NCBI GenBank assembly: GCA_040218045.1
Contig: JAVJQA010000060.1
Coordinates: 62,001-126,000, forward strand
Direction of reading: 5' to 3'
Length of the DNA: 64,000 bases
From: Marinoscillum sp040218045
Lineage (GTDB): Bacteria > Bacteroidota > Bacteroidia > Cytophagales > Cyclobacteriaceae
The notes beneath the pieces are model-generated. The model was not told where the DNA came from. It did not search any database and saw only the letters and a program-made list of their open reading frames with translations. Each line of letters starts with the position of its first letter. Positions within the stretch are counted from its first letter, which is position 1. Shown here one piece after another: positions 35,355 through 45,218 of this stretch. A program made the translations under genes and the position numbers.

Positions 35355-37127
35355 ATGAAAAACATGAAGAAAATAAGAAAACTACTAACGTTAGGAATAG
35401 TCCTCGTTTTTGCGGCTATAGTTATTAACGCATGTTCTGATTCTTTTCTCGAGATAGCACCTCAGAATGCATTGAGTGAGTCTAATCTCACAAGTGTGGA
35501 GGGAATAGATGCTGCTTTGTTATCAGCATATTCCATGCTCGACGGATGGAATGGCTCCGGTAACCCATGGGGAGGAGCTCAGAGTAATTACTTATGGGGT
35601 GATATCATGTCTGATGATGCCTATAAAGGTTCAGAGCCTACTGACTTTCCGGATTGGGAAGTACTGGAAAAGCTGACCTGGACTACAACTCATGGGGAAT
35701 TGAATAACAAGTTTATTGCTGACTATGAAGGTATTGCTCGTGCAAATGCGACAATTCGATTGGCAAAGGCGGGTGATTTACCTGAATCGGAGAGAAATCG
35801 TATTCTGGGAGAAGCGAGATTTTTAAGAGCTCACTTTCATTTTGATCTCTATAAGATGTTCCAGTTTATCCCATACTACTTTGAGGATGATATAGATTTC
35901 AAAAAGCCGAATACTGACGAAAGTGGTAATTATATCAATCCTATAGATGATATTATTCAGGATTTCGAAACTGCATCAGAAGAGCTTCCTCCAAGTCAAT
36001 CTGAGGTAGGTCGGGTAAATAGCTACACAGCGCTTTCATATCTCGGTAAAGTCCTGGTATATAATGGACAATGGGCAGCGGCTAAAACTGCTTTAGATCA
36101 GGTGGTGGATAATGGGCCGTTTTCATTGCAGGATTGCTATCATGATGTGTTTAGCGTTCCAGGTGAGAATGGTGATGCATCAGGTCGTGAAAGTATTCTC
36201 TCTTTTCAGGCTTCTGTAAGTGATGGTACCGGTGGTGGAGAGAATGGAAATCATTTGGAGCGATTGACATTTGCTCATGGTGGTAGCCCATTTGGATGCT
36301 GCGGAGTAAGACAACCAAGTCAGAACCTGGTAAATGCATATAAAGTTGATGCTAATGGCCTACCATTATTTGATACGTTCAATGATGCGGATTTAACAGC
36401 CTCTGATGCAGTTGATCCAAGATTGGATTGGATCGTTGCCAGAGAGGGTGTTCCTGTTTTGAATTATTATAATGAAAATGAAGACGGTGAGAACACACTA
36501 GCGTATTCTACAGGTTGGGTAAGAGCGCCAAATTACGGCGGCCCTTATTCAAATAAAAAGAACATGTATCACTACAATCAAGGTGAGGTGAGTACTGTTG
36601 GATGGGTCAATACCCATCTTTCATCACTGAATGTCCATCTACTTAGGTACTCTGAGCTGCTCTTGCTCCTTGCAGAGGCTGAGGCTAACCTGAACAACTT
36701 ACCTCGGGCTATGGCATTGGTCAACATGGTGAGAACACGGGCCGGAAACTGCGCACAAGGTCCAGCTACTAGTTTGGATGCTATGAAAGTAGATCCGAGT
36801 GATCCTGCAACTACATGGGCAGATTATAATGTAGGAACTTACACTACTTTTCCTAACCAGGGCTATGCTCTCGAAGCGATTCAATGGGAAAGACGATTAG
36901 AGTTAGCAATGGAAGGTCACCGATTCTTTGATTTGAGAAGATGGGGAATCGCACAAGAGGTAATGAACGATTACTTTGCAGAGGAAGCAACAAAGAGAGC
37001 ATTTTTGACGGGTTATACTCCATATGATCCCTCAGTGCACACATACTATCCTCTACCAGCGTTCCAGGTTGACCTAAGTAAGGTCGGTGGTGAGCCACAA
37101 TTAAGACAAGTTCCCGGGTGGGAATGA
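35355..37127 (+). CDS. SusD/RagB nutrient-binding outer membrane lipoprotein
   Basis: 590 residues from ATG 35355; a GTG at 35343 is a poorer start. The lipoprotein signal ends at NAC (about residue 27) with SDSFLEIAPQNALSESN. TPR-like helices include RILGEARFLRAHFHFDLYKMF. The conserved C-terminal part is ALEAIQWERRLELAMEGHRFFDLRRWG, the RagB/SusD signature. It caps the SusC barrel at the cell surface and delivers ligand. It lies 15 bases after susC and is closed by a terminator. Confidence 0.95.
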   Translation: MKNMKKIRKLLTLGIVLVFAAIVINACSDSFLEIAPQNALSESNLTSVEGIDAALLSAYSMLDGWNGSGNPWGGAQSNYLWGDIMSDDAYKGSEPTDFPDWEVLEKLTWTTTHGELNNKFIADYEGIARANATIRLAKAGDLPESERNRILGEARFLRAHFHFDLYKMFQFIPYYFEDDIDFKKPNTDESGNYINPIDDIIQDFETASEELPPSQSEVGRVNSYTALSYLGKVLVYNGQWAAAKTALDQVVDNGPFSLQDCYHDVFSVPGENGDASGRESILSFQASVSDGTGGGENGNHLERLTFAHGGSPFGCCGVRQPSQNLVNAYKVDANGLPLFDTFNDADLTASDAVDPRLDWIVAREGVPVLNYYNENEDGENTLAYSTGWVRAPNYGGPYSNKKNMYHYNQGEVSTVGWVNTHLSSLNVHLLRYSELLLLLAEAEANLNNLPRAMALVNMVRTRAGNCAQGPATSLDAMKVDPSDPATTWADYNVGTYTTFPNQGYALEAIQWERRLELAMEGHRFFDLRRWGIAQEVMNDYFAEEATKRAFLTGYTPYDPSVHTYYPLPAFQVDLSKVGGEPQLRQVPGWE

Positions 37128-37154
37128 CATAGTATTGATCATCTGTTATGTTTA

Positions 37155-37185
37155 GAAAAAGACCTTTTTTAAGGTCTTTTTCTTT
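37155..37185 (+). terminator. Intrinsic terminator after susD
   Basis: GAAAAAGACCTT (37155-37166) pairs with AAGGTCTTTTTC (37171-37182) over 12 bases with a TTTT loop; T residues follow. It lies 28 bases after the susD stop and could limit expression of the two propeller lipoproteins downstream. The symmetrical A/T arms would allow some activity in both directions. Confidence 0.75.
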
Positions 37186-37218
37186 ATGATGATTAAATGA
37201 TTAATTCGGATTAGGATA

Positions 37219-40200
37219 ATGAGATTTCATAGAATGGGACGAAGAGATTTTTTTAGCTATTTTATTATTGGGTGTCTGTTTTTTTCTTGTGAACCAAGGT
37301 CTGACGCCTCATTAGAGTCTTATTCAAATAGAAACACCCTATTTTCCTTACTACACCCCTCAGCTACCAAGGTAGACTTTATCAATACAGTTGAGGACGG
37401 TGAACAATTTAACATACTTACTTACCGGAATTTTTATAATGGCGGTGGAGTCTCCATAGGAGATGTGAACAATGATGGGTTAGCAGATATTTATTTCACG
37501 GCTAATTCACAGCAGAATCGCTTATACCTTAATCGCGGGGATTTTACTTTTGAAGACATAACAGAGAAGTCAAATGTAGGAGGTACCGGGATATGGAGCA
37601 CAGGCTCCACGATGGTGGATATCAATAATGATGGTTGGTTAGACATCTATGTGTGTAATTCAGGAGATGTCAATGGGAATGATAAGGAAAACGAGCTTTT
37701 CATCAATAATGGGGATCTGACATTTAGCAATCAGGCAGAGAAATATAACCTCAATAATCAGGGTTTTTCTACACATGCTTCCTTTTTTGATTATGATCAG
37801 GATGGCGACCTTGATTGCTATATTCTCAACAATAGTTTTATCCAAACATCTAATATCGAATTGTATCGAATCGCACGAAATTCGATAGATGATGATGGAG
37901 GAGACAAGCTCTACCGAAATGATGGCAATGTATTTACTGACGTTACCAAAGAAGCGGGTTTGTATTCCAGCAAAATAGGGTTTGGTCTTGGAGTGTCAGT
38001 AAGTGATTTGAATAATGACTTATTGCCTGATATCTATATAAGCAATGATTTTTGGGAACGGGATTATTTGTATATCAATCAGGGTGATGGCACCTTCACT
38101 GAGGAATTGAACAGCCGGATGAGTATTTGCTCCATGTCATCTATGGGAGCGGATATAGCCGATATCAATAATGATGGTTACCCGGAGGTATTCACTACAG
38201 ACATGCTGGCAGCAGATAATTACCGATTAAAGGCCATGACCATCTTTGATCCATATCATGTTGAGGATATGAAGTTTCGAGCCAACTATCATTATCAAAT
38301 GCTTCAGAACAGTCTGCATCTTAACAATGGGAATTTAGATTTTCAGGAAGTTGGGTTTTTAGCTGGAGTGTCTTCCACAGACTGGAGCTGGGGAGCACTT
38401 ATCTTTGATTTTGAAAACGATGGAAATCGAGACATATTCGTAAGTAATGGCATTGCTAAAGATATACTGTACCTGGATTTCAGTGATTTTATCGCTGATA
38501 AGGAAAATATTAGAAAGATAGTTTTAGAAAATGGCCGTGTTGATTGGCGGGATTTCCTTCCCCATCTTCCATCTAATAAGATCAAAAATTTTGCCTTCAG
38601 CAATCAGGGGAGTTTGCGTTTTGAGGATCAGAGTGAAGCACTTGGCTTAGGTGAGCCATCTTTTAGCAATGGAGCCGCATATGCGGATTTGGATAATGAC
38701 GGAGACCTTGATCTGGTGGTCAACAATGTGAATATGCCTTCTTTTATTTACAGAAATGAGTCTGACAAAAAGAACCAAAACCACTTCATCAAAGTTGCTT
38801 TTTCCGGCTCTGACAAAAACACTAAGGGCATCGGGGCAAAAGTGAATATTTATCATGGTGGAAAGATGCAATCAATGCAAAATTTCAATTCGAGGGGATT
38901 TGAAAGTAGTGTTGAACCGATTTTAACTTTTGGTATTGGTGGATCAGAGGCCATTGATAGTTTGGAAATTGTTTGGCCAGATGGTAAGGCTCAGCTTTTG
39001 AAAAACCAGAAAGTTGATCAATTAATATCAGTCAATTATTCTGATGCAAGTTTGAAACTGGAATCGGAGCAACAGGTTGTTACAACTCAATTTAGTGATG
39101 TCAGTCTGGAAATGGGACTTGAGGCAGCAGTTCACAAGGAAAATGCCTACAATGACTTTAATGATGAACCATTATTGCTGAGGATGTTTTCGACCGAAGG
39201 AGCTAAACTGTTAGCTGGGGATTTAAATGGTGATCAACTTGACGACTTTATTCTATTGGGAGCAAGAGGGGATATGGATAAATTGTTTATCCAAAATCCT
39301 TCAGGTGGATTTAAACCGGTGAGTGCATTAGCATTCGTCAAAGACGCTGAATTTGAAAGCACCTGCGGTGATTTGTTTGATTTGGACAATGATGGTGACC
39401 TGGATCTGGTTATTGGTTCAGGAGGTAACGAACCAGATATATCAAATGAATATTATGCTTTGAGAGTTTACCTCAATGATGGAAAGGGAAATTTCCAAAG
39501 ATCAAATGTGGATCTCTCAGTTTCAGGTAATTTTTCTACCATCCAGGCTGCTGATTTTGACTCGGATGGTTATCAGGATTTGTTTCTTGGAGCACGTATC
39601 GTTCCTGGAAGCTATGGCCTTAAACCTCAAAGCTTCTTGCTCAGCAATGTCAATGGAATTTTAAAAGATACCACTCCGGCTATTTTTGATGATTTGGGAA
39701 TGGTTACCGATGCGGTTTGGACTGATTATGATAATGATAAGGACCTGGACCTTATGATAGTAGGGGATTGGATGCCAGTTACAATAATGATTAATGAGTC
39801 TGGAACTTTTATTAAAAGCCATGTTATACCAGAAAGTACCGGCTGGTGGAATACCGTAGAAATGGCAGACCTTGATCAAGATGGAGATGATGATTATGTG
39901 CTAGGAAACTGGGGGTTGAACACCAAATTTAAAGCATCCCCTAAAATGCCGCTTAGCATGTACGTTAAGGACTTTGATGATAATGGGAAAAGTGAATTTA
40001 TCATCAATTGGTATCCTCCTTCAAATGACCAATCTTTTCCTTTTGCTACAAAAAAGGAAATCACCCAGCAACTACCTTCACTTAAGAAATCTGTGCTGCT
40101 GTATGAAGACTATGCTCAGAAAACTTATGAGACACTACTGCCTGAAAAAGTAAGATTAGGTGCGCTGACGTACAAAGCGGAGAGACTATCAAATTCCATT

Positions 40201-40560
40201 CTTTGGAATGAAGGGGACAGTTTGATTTTTGAGGATTTGCCAGTGCCTGCCCAAGTCACTCCGGTCTTCGCCATATCCATCGCTGATTTTAACAGTGATG
40301 GTGATATGGATATTTGGCTTGGAGGAAATTTTTTCAATCTCAAACCACAGGTTGGAAGAAGTAATTCCAGCAAAGGGATTTTCTTAGGCAACAATGGAAA
40401 TGAAAAATTTGAATATGTGCAACCTTCGGCCTGTGGTATTGTGGTTGATGGAGAGGTGAGGGATGCCCAGGTCATTTCTACGCCAGCGGGTGATCTCCTG
40501 GTCGTTTCAAGAAATAATGACCGTGTTTTGACTTTTAAATCTACTAACCAGAAGCTTTAA
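37219..40560 (+). CDS. Giant FG-GAP/VCBS double-propeller lipoprotein with UnbV/ASPIC domain (copy 1)
   Basis: 1113 residues. A signal sequence ends in the lipobox LFFSC (Cys about residue 24). Seven calcium-loop repeats follow (for example GDVNNDGLADIYF, DYDQDGDLDCYIL, DLDNDGDLDLVVNN; about 75-505). A UnbV/ASPIC domain (about 515-605, GIGAKVNIYHGGKMQ, SLEIVWPDGKAQ) and seven more repeats (LNGDQLDDF to FNSDGDMDIWLGG; about 665-1065) complete it. Each D-x-D/N-x-D/N-G loop should bind calcium, giving two integrin-like seven-bladed propellers. The family is common near SusC/D genes, but its role is not established. Confidence 0.9.
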   Translation: MRFHRMGRRDFFSYFIIGCLFFSCEPRSDASLESYSNRNTLFSLLHPSATKVDFINTVEDGEQFNILTYRNFYNGGGVSIGDVNNDGLADIYFTANSQQNRLYLNRGDFTFEDITEKSNVGGTGIWSTGSTMVDINNDGWLDIYVCNSGDVNGNDKENELFINNGDLTFSNQAEKYNLNNQGFSTHASFFDYDQDGDLDCYILNNSFIQTSNIELYRIARNSIDDDGGDKLYRNDGNVFTDVTKEAGLYSSKIGFGLGVSVSDLNNDLLPDIYISNDFWERDYLYINQGDGTFTEELNSRMSICSMSSMGADIADINNDGYPEVFTTDMLAADNYRLKAMTIFDPYHVEDMKFRANYHYQMLQNSLHLNNGNLDFQEVGFLAGVSSTDWSWGALIFDFENDGNRDIFVSNGIAKDILYLDFSDFIADKENIRKIVLENGRVDWRDFLPHLPSNKIKNFAFSNQGSLRFEDQSEALGLGEPSFSNGAAYADLDNDGDLDLVVNNVNMPSFIYRNESDKKNQNHFIKVAFSGSDKNTKGIGAKVNIYHGGKMQSMQNFNSRGFESSVEPILTFGIGGSEAIDSLEIVWPDGKAQLLKNQKVDQLISVNYSDASLKLESEQQVVTTQFSDVSLEMGLEAAVHKENAYNDFNDEPLLLRMFSTEGAKLLAGDLNGDQLDDFILLGARGDMDKLFIQNPSGGFKPVSALAFVKDAEFESTCGDLFDLDNDGDLDLVIGSGGNEPDISNEYYALRVYLNDGKGNFQRSNVDLSVSGNFSTIQAADFDSDGYQDLFLGARIVPGSYGLKPQSFLLSNVNGILKDTTPAIFDDLGMVTDAVWTDYDNDKDLDLMIVGDWMPVTIMINESGTFIKSHVIPESTGWWNTVEMADLDQDGDDDYVLGNWGLNTKFKASPKMPLSMYVKDFDDNGKSEFIINWYPPSNDQSFPFATKKEITQQLPSLKKSVLLYEDYAQKTYETLLPEKVRLGALTYKAERLSNSILWNEGDSLIFEDLPVPAQVTPVFAISIADFNSDGDMDIWLGGNFFNLKPQVGRSNSSKGIFLGNNGNEKFEYVQPSACGIVVDGEVRDAQVISTPAGDLLVVSRNNDRVLTFKSTNQKL

Positions 40561-40574
40561 CTTTTTAATTGACA

Positions 40575-43500
40575 ATGTCCAATTTGTTCAAATACATGGT
40601 ATTATTTACCGCAATATCCTCGCTTTTTTCGTGCCAACCGAAGGAAAGATTTAGGTTGATTAATCCCAATCAAAGCAATATCGATTTCGTCAATGAAATC
40701 ATTGATAGTGATAGTTTTAACATCCTGACGTATGAGTATATCTATAACGGAGGGGGTGTAGCCATTGCAGACTTCAATAATGACGAGAAACCGGATATAT
40801 TTTTCACCGGCAACATGGTTCCAAATAGTCTGTATCTCAACAAAGGGGATTTGAAATTTGAGAATGTATCTGATAAAGCGGGTATAGCGGCCAGCAACAA
40901 ATGGTGCACAGGAGTGGCAGTTATCGATATTAATTTGGATGGTAGAAAAGACCTGTACGTGAGTGCGTCGACTTATTCAGATTCTGTTTTGAGGAGAAAC
41001 TTGCTTTTTGTCAATCAAGGATGGGATGAAAAAGGAGTGCCTGTATTTAAAGAAGAAGCTGCTGCCTATGGTATTGATGACGATAGCCACACAGTGAATG
41101 CGGCATTTTTGGATTATGATAATGACGGAGACCTGGACCTGTTTACGGTTATCAACAAGATGGAAAGTAGTAAGACACCAAACGTGTATAAAGATCGAGA
41201 GCAACCATCAGCTGATCGTATTGATAAATTGTTTGAGAATGTTTGGAATGAAGCGTTGGGACACCCTGTGTTTGCCGACGTGTCTGCGAAAGCCGGAATA
41301 ATCTATGAAGGATACAGCCTTGGAGTAAATGCAACTGATATCAACAAAGATGGGTTCACCGATATCTATGTAACCAACGACTACTTATCCAGGGACTTGA
41401 TCTATATGAACAATGGTGATGGCACATTCACAAATAAGTCAGATGGATTCTTTCAACACACCAGCTACTCCGCTATGGGTAATGACGTGGTTGATTTAAA
41501 TAATGATGGCCTTCCGGACGTGGTTGCATTGGATATGTTACCTGAGGATAATTATCGCAGAAAGACCATGCTAATGAACAATAATTATACGAATTACATC
41601 AACAACGAAAAGTATGATTATCAATACCAATTCACTAGAAATACCATGCAAATCAACCAGGGGTTTAATCCTGTTACAGGAGATCCTGTTTTTAGTGATC
41701 AGGCATTCATGGCAGGTATCTCCTCAACTGATTGGAGCTGGACACCACTAGTGGCAGATTTTGACAATGACGGATTCAGGGACCTGATCATCACAAATGG
41801 TTTTCCTAAGGATGTGACTGATAGGGATTTTGTCGATTATAACTCAGAGTTCAAATTATTGGCAAAAAAGTCTACTCTTCTTTCCAAAATACCTTCTGTA
41901 AAGATTAAAAATTATGCCTACAGAAATATAAATGGCGGGCAGTTTGAAGATGTTGGGACACAGTGGGGCATTAATCAACCTTCCTTTTCCAATGGAGCTG
42001 CATATGCTGATTTGGATAATGATGGGGATCTTGACTATGTTGTGAATAATATCAATGATCCGGCATTTTTATATGAGAACCTTACTACCGATAAGGATAA
42101 AAATAGCAACTGGTTGCGTATCAAATTGAACGGCCCAAAGAACAACCCATCAGCAATTGGCACAAAAATCAGACTGTACATGGGTAACGGTGTTTTATAC
42201 AATGAACACACGGTTTACAGAGGTTATTTGTCTAGTGTAGAGGATCAAATCCATTTTGGGTTGGGTGAAGTGAATTTGGTAGACTCCCTTGAGTTGGAAT
42301 GGCCGGATGGATCGATTCACGTGTTCTATAATGTTAATTCACGTCAGACGCTTAAGGTGAATATTACTGATGCCCGGAAGACGTCCACTGTAAACCAGTC
42401 CAAGGAGAAGACTTCTTTAATTTTCAAAGATGTTTCGCACGTTCTTGCAGAGAACTATTTGCATAAAGAGCAGGACATAATCGATTTTAATGTCCAGCCA
42501 TTACTTCCACATAAATTATCGCAGTATGGGCCTGGGGTTGCTATATCAGATGTTAACAATGATGGGCTGGATGATCTGTATTTAGGTGGGTCTCATTTTG
42601 AAACCGGCACATTTTTAATTCAACAATCAGATGGTTCATTCTTACCTGAAGACTTGTTTAAGTTAGAAACAGAATCACAAAATCATGAGGAATTGGGATG
42701 CCTGTTTTTTGATGCCGACAATGACGGGGATCAGGATTTGTACATAGTTAGTGGAAGCAATGAAGCGCCGGAAGGTGACCAATTTTACCAGGATCAATTC
42801 TTCGAAAACCGTGATGGAACTTTTGTTTTAAATGAAGGCGCCTTGCCAGAACTTCTGTCTAGCGGATCATGCGTACGCGCAGCAGACTTTGATCAGGATG
42901 GTGATCTTGATTTGTTTGTAGGAGGGCGACTGGTGCCGTTCAAATACCCTAAACCTGCTACCAGCTATATGCTGATCAATGATACTGAAAAGGGTAAGAT
43001 CAGTTTCAAAATTGCTGCCAACAGTTCGTCAATATTCAACGATTTTGGAATGGTTTCAGACGCACTTTGGACAGACTTTAATGGTGATGGCTGGATGGAT
43101 TTGATCATTGCTGGCGAGTGGATGCCTATTGCATTTATTAAGAATAACAAGGGAAGCTTTGTCGATGTAACGGAGGAATCAGGTATTCAGGATAAAATTG
43201 GTTGGTGGAATAGTCTGGCCGCTGGGGATTTTGATGCAGATGGAGATATCGATTATGTGGCTGGAAATCTAGGCGTAAATTCACTTTTTAGTGCTACAGA
43301 AGAGCATCCTATAGGGGTATATGGAGCTGATTTCGATGGAAATAATGGTTTCGATATGGTTCCCACAGTTTTCCTTGAGAATTATAAAGGAGAGATGAAA
43401 GAAGTGCCTTATTTCGGAAGAGGTGACATGATCAAACAAATCAATAAGATCAGGGCACAGTTCAAGCGATATTCTGATTATGGCCAAGCCACCATTGATG

Positions 43501-44132
43501 AGGTGCTAACTCCTGAACAACGCACCAATTCGATTTCATACAAGGCCAATTACATGAAGTCCAGTTATATCGAAAATGAGGGAAATGGCAAGTTTTCTAT
43601 TAGGCCTCTGCCATTGCCTTGCCAGGTAGCACCTGTTTTTGGTATGCTGGTAGATGATTTTGATCATGATGGTAACATGGATGTGCTTATGGTTGGTAAT
43701 GATTTTGGCACTGAAGTGTTACAAGGTAGGATGGATGCGTTTAAAGGTATTTATCTAAGTGGGAACGGTGATGGGAATTTTACTGTAAGGAAATTAGGAG
43801 AAACTGGATTTTATGTACCAGGGGATGCTAAGGCACTGACTTATATACTTTCAGAAAATGGAGGTTATCGAGTGGTTGCTACCCAGAACAGGAATACTCT
43901 CAGAGCTTTTGATGTAGACATGACCAATAATTATCAGGTGTTGAACCTGGAGCCAAATGACTACTTAATTGAAATAGAATATACTGATGGACGAAAACTA
44001 TCCAAAGAAGCATACTATGGCCACTCTTTTTTATCACAAGCTTCCAGAAGGATAGTTATTCCGAATGATGTCAGCGCAATTGAGGTAACAAACTTTCTGG
44101 GAGAAACGAGATCCGTTCAACCTGCACTTTAA
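40575..44132 (+). CDS. Giant FG-GAP/VCBS double-propeller lipoprotein with UnbV/ASPIC domain (copy 2)
   Basis: 1185 residues from ATG 40575, with the TTG at 40569 disregarded. Lipobox SLFSC at the start, then seven blades (ADFNNDEKPDIFF to ADLDNDGDLDYVVNN), UnbV/ASPIC (IGTKIRLYMGNGV, SLELEWPDGSIH) and seven blades (SDVNNDGLDDLYLGG to DDFDHDGNMDVLMVGND). A C-terminal tail of about 100 residues not seen in copy 1 (YLIEIEYTDGRKLSKEAYYGHSF) looks like an extra beta domain. It lies 14 bases after copy 1, so the pair should be co-expressed on the surface. Confidence 0.9.
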   Translation: MSNLFKYMVLFTAISSLFSCQPKERFRLINPNQSNIDFVNEIIDSDSFNILTYEYIYNGGGVAIADFNNDEKPDIFFTGNMVPNSLYLNKGDLKFENVSDKAGIAASNKWCTGVAVIDINLDGRKDLYVSASTYSDSVLRRNLLFVNQGWDEKGVPVFKEEAAAYGIDDDSHTVNAAFLDYDNDGDLDLFTVINKMESSKTPNVYKDREQPSADRIDKLFENVWNEALGHPVFADVSAKAGIIYEGYSLGVNATDINKDGFTDIYVTNDYLSRDLIYMNNGDGTFTNKSDGFFQHTSYSAMGNDVVDLNNDGLPDVVALDMLPEDNYRRKTMLMNNNYTNYINNEKYDYQYQFTRNTMQINQGFNPVTGDPVFSDQAFMAGISSTDWSWTPLVADFDNDGFRDLIITNGFPKDVTDRDFVDYNSEFKLLAKKSTLLSKIPSVKIKNYAYRNINGGQFEDVGTQWGINQPSFSNGAAYADLDNDGDLDYVVNNINDPAFLYENLTTDKDKNSNWLRIKLNGPKNNPSAIGTKIRLYMGNGVLYNEHTVYRGYLSSVEDQIHFGLGEVNLVDSLELEWPDGSIHVFYNVNSRQTLKVNITDARKTSTVNQSKEKTSLIFKDVSHVLAENYLHKEQDIIDFNVQPLLPHKLSQYGPGVAISDVNNDGLDDLYLGGSHFETGTFLIQQSDGSFLPEDLFKLETESQNHEELGCLFFDADNDGDQDLYIVSGSNEAPEGDQFYQDQFFENRDGTFVLNEGALPELLSSGSCVRAADFDQDGDLDLFVGGRLVPFKYPKPATSYMLINDTEKGKISFKIAANSSSIFNDFGMVSDALWTDFNGDGWMDLIIAGEWMPIAFIKNNKGSFVDVTEESGIQDKIGWWNSLAAGDFDADGDIDYVAGNLGVNSLFSATEEHPIGVYGADFDGNNGFDMVPTVFLENYKGEMKEVPYFGRGDMIKQINKIRAQFKRYSDYGQATIDEVLTPEQRTNSISYKANYMKSSYIENEGNGKFSIRPLPLPCQVAPVFGMLVDDFDHDGNMDVLMVGNDFGTEVLQGRMDAFKGIYLSGNGDGNFTVRKLGETGFYVPGDAKALTYILSENGGYRVVATQNRNTLRAFDVDMTNNYQVLNLEPNDYLIEIEYTDGRKLSKEAYYGHSFLSQASRRIVIPNDVSAIEVTNFLGETRSVQPAL

Positions 44133-44156
44133 CTGGAGATTCTATCCGGTTAGAGT

Positions 44157-44828
44157 TTATGAATTTTTATAAATCTTCAAAACTGTGTCTCTCAACGGCT
44201 TTGAAAGGTCTAAAATGAGGAACTCGATCTGGTCAGCAATCTCTTCGGGTGTTACCCAATCCGCAAAGTTTGCATCGGGCATGGCTTCCCTATTAGGAGG
44301 TGTATCGATGATGCTAGGGACAATCACTGAAGCTTGGATGTTCTTGTTTTGATCATCCTCATTGATTGCTTCAGCCAGTTTTACAACCGCATTTTTCGAA
44401 AGTGCATAGGGCAATACTGCCGCACCACCGCCTTCCAGAGCTGGTTTGGCTCCAGTGAAGATTAACTTACCACCACCGGTCTCATTCATCCAAAGTATCG
44501 ATTGCTGTGCAGTGAAGTATGCGGTTTTAAAATTCATTTGAAACATCTTATCGAGATCAGGCTCATTAGACTCTCTAATATTCCCCATTCCAAAACCTCC
44601 TGCGAGCATCACTGTAGCATGCAATTGGTCGTATTTCGATCTGATCTGGTCAAAGCACGTCTTCACAGAAGACTCCTGATCGAGTTCACATTGAAAAAAA
44701 TCAATGCCGTCCTGGGTTTTTTCCTTGCGTGTGGTGGCGATAATGTGATATCCTTGCTGTTGCAGTTTTTTTACGACCACAGAGCCTAGGTTTCCTGTTG
44801 CGCCGGTTACCAATATGTTCTTGCTCAT
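44157..44828 (-). CDS. SDR family oxidoreductase
   Basis: 223 residues from ATG 44828. Rossmann start NILVTGATGNLGSVVVKKLQ with the TGxxGxxG motif; NAG-equivalent region MLAGGFGMGNI. The usual catalytic Ser/Tyr-x-x-x-Lys is present as ALPYALSKNAVVKLAE (YALSK). It is an NAD(P)-dependent short-chain dehydrogenase of unknown substrate. It is divergent from the alkyltransferase-like gene with about 45 bases between. Confidence 0.88.
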   Translation of the reverse strand: MSKNILVTGATGNLGSVVVKKLQQQGYHIIATTRKEKTQDGIDFFQCELDQESSVKTCFDQIRSKYDQLHATVMLAGGFGMGNIRESNEPDLDKMFQMNFKTAYFTAQQSILWMNETGGGKLIFTGAKPALEGGGAAVLPYALSKNAVVKLAEAINEDDQNKNIQASVIVPSIIDTPPNREAMPDANFADWVTPEEIADQIEFLILDLSKPLRDTVLKIYKNS

Positions 44829-44855
44829 TGCCAATGCTGTTTATCTTTACAACTG

Positions 44856-44863
44856 TAGTTTTG
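44856..44863 (+). promoter_or_regulatory. -7 box TAGTTTTG of the alkyltransferase-like gene
   Basis: A perfect TAnnTTTG box ending 10 bases before the ATG at 44874, which implies a leader of only a few bases. No -33 box is evident. Confidence 0.5.
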
Positions 44864-44873
44864 CCACTAAGTT

Positions 44874-45215
44874 ATGGAAGATTCCAGATCTAATTTTTTT
44901 GCTGATGTTCATGAGGTAGTGAGATTAATTCCTGTAGGACGAGTGACTTCATATGGTGCCATAGCCAACTACTTAGGCCTAAAGAGCGGGGCCAGAATGG
45001 TGGGCTGGGCGATGAACGCGGCACACAGTGATCACTCTATCCCAGCGCATCGGGTGGTAAACAGGATTGGTCTGCTTTCAGGGAAACACAACTTTACTGG
45101 AGGATCAATGGTGATGGAAGAGCTTTTGAGAGCCGAAGGTGTAATCGTGGAAAATGATAAAATCCAGGGTTTCAAAAAGGTATTTTGGGATCCTAATGTG
45201 GAGCTAAAGTTGTGA
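44874..45215 (+). CDS. Alkyltransferase-like (ATL/MGMT-family) DNA repair protein
   Basis: 113 residues corresponding to the C-terminal DNA-binding domain of O6-alkylguanine transferases: IPVGRVTSYGAIANYLGL, GARMVGWAMNAA and the active-site segment IPAHRVVNRIGLLSG. The alkyl-accepting Cys of PCHRV is Ala (PAHRV). It therefore cannot be a suicide methyltransferase and fits the ATL group, which bind O6-alkylguanine and hand the lesion to nucleotide excision repair. The Arg-finger region (SGARM) is kept. Confidence 0.9.
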   Translation: MEDSRSNFFADVHEVVRLIPVGRVTSYGAIANYLGLKSGARMVGWAMNAAHSDHSIPAHRVVNRIGLLSGKHNFTGGSMVMEELLRAEGVIVENDKIQGFKKVFWDPNVELKL

Positions 45216-45218
45216 TTA

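Noticed and set aside
37155..37185. The hairpin after susD as proof that the propeller genes are a separate operon
   Set aside because: The stem is A/T-heavy at its base and may allow read-through. It shows a possible boundary, not a proven one.
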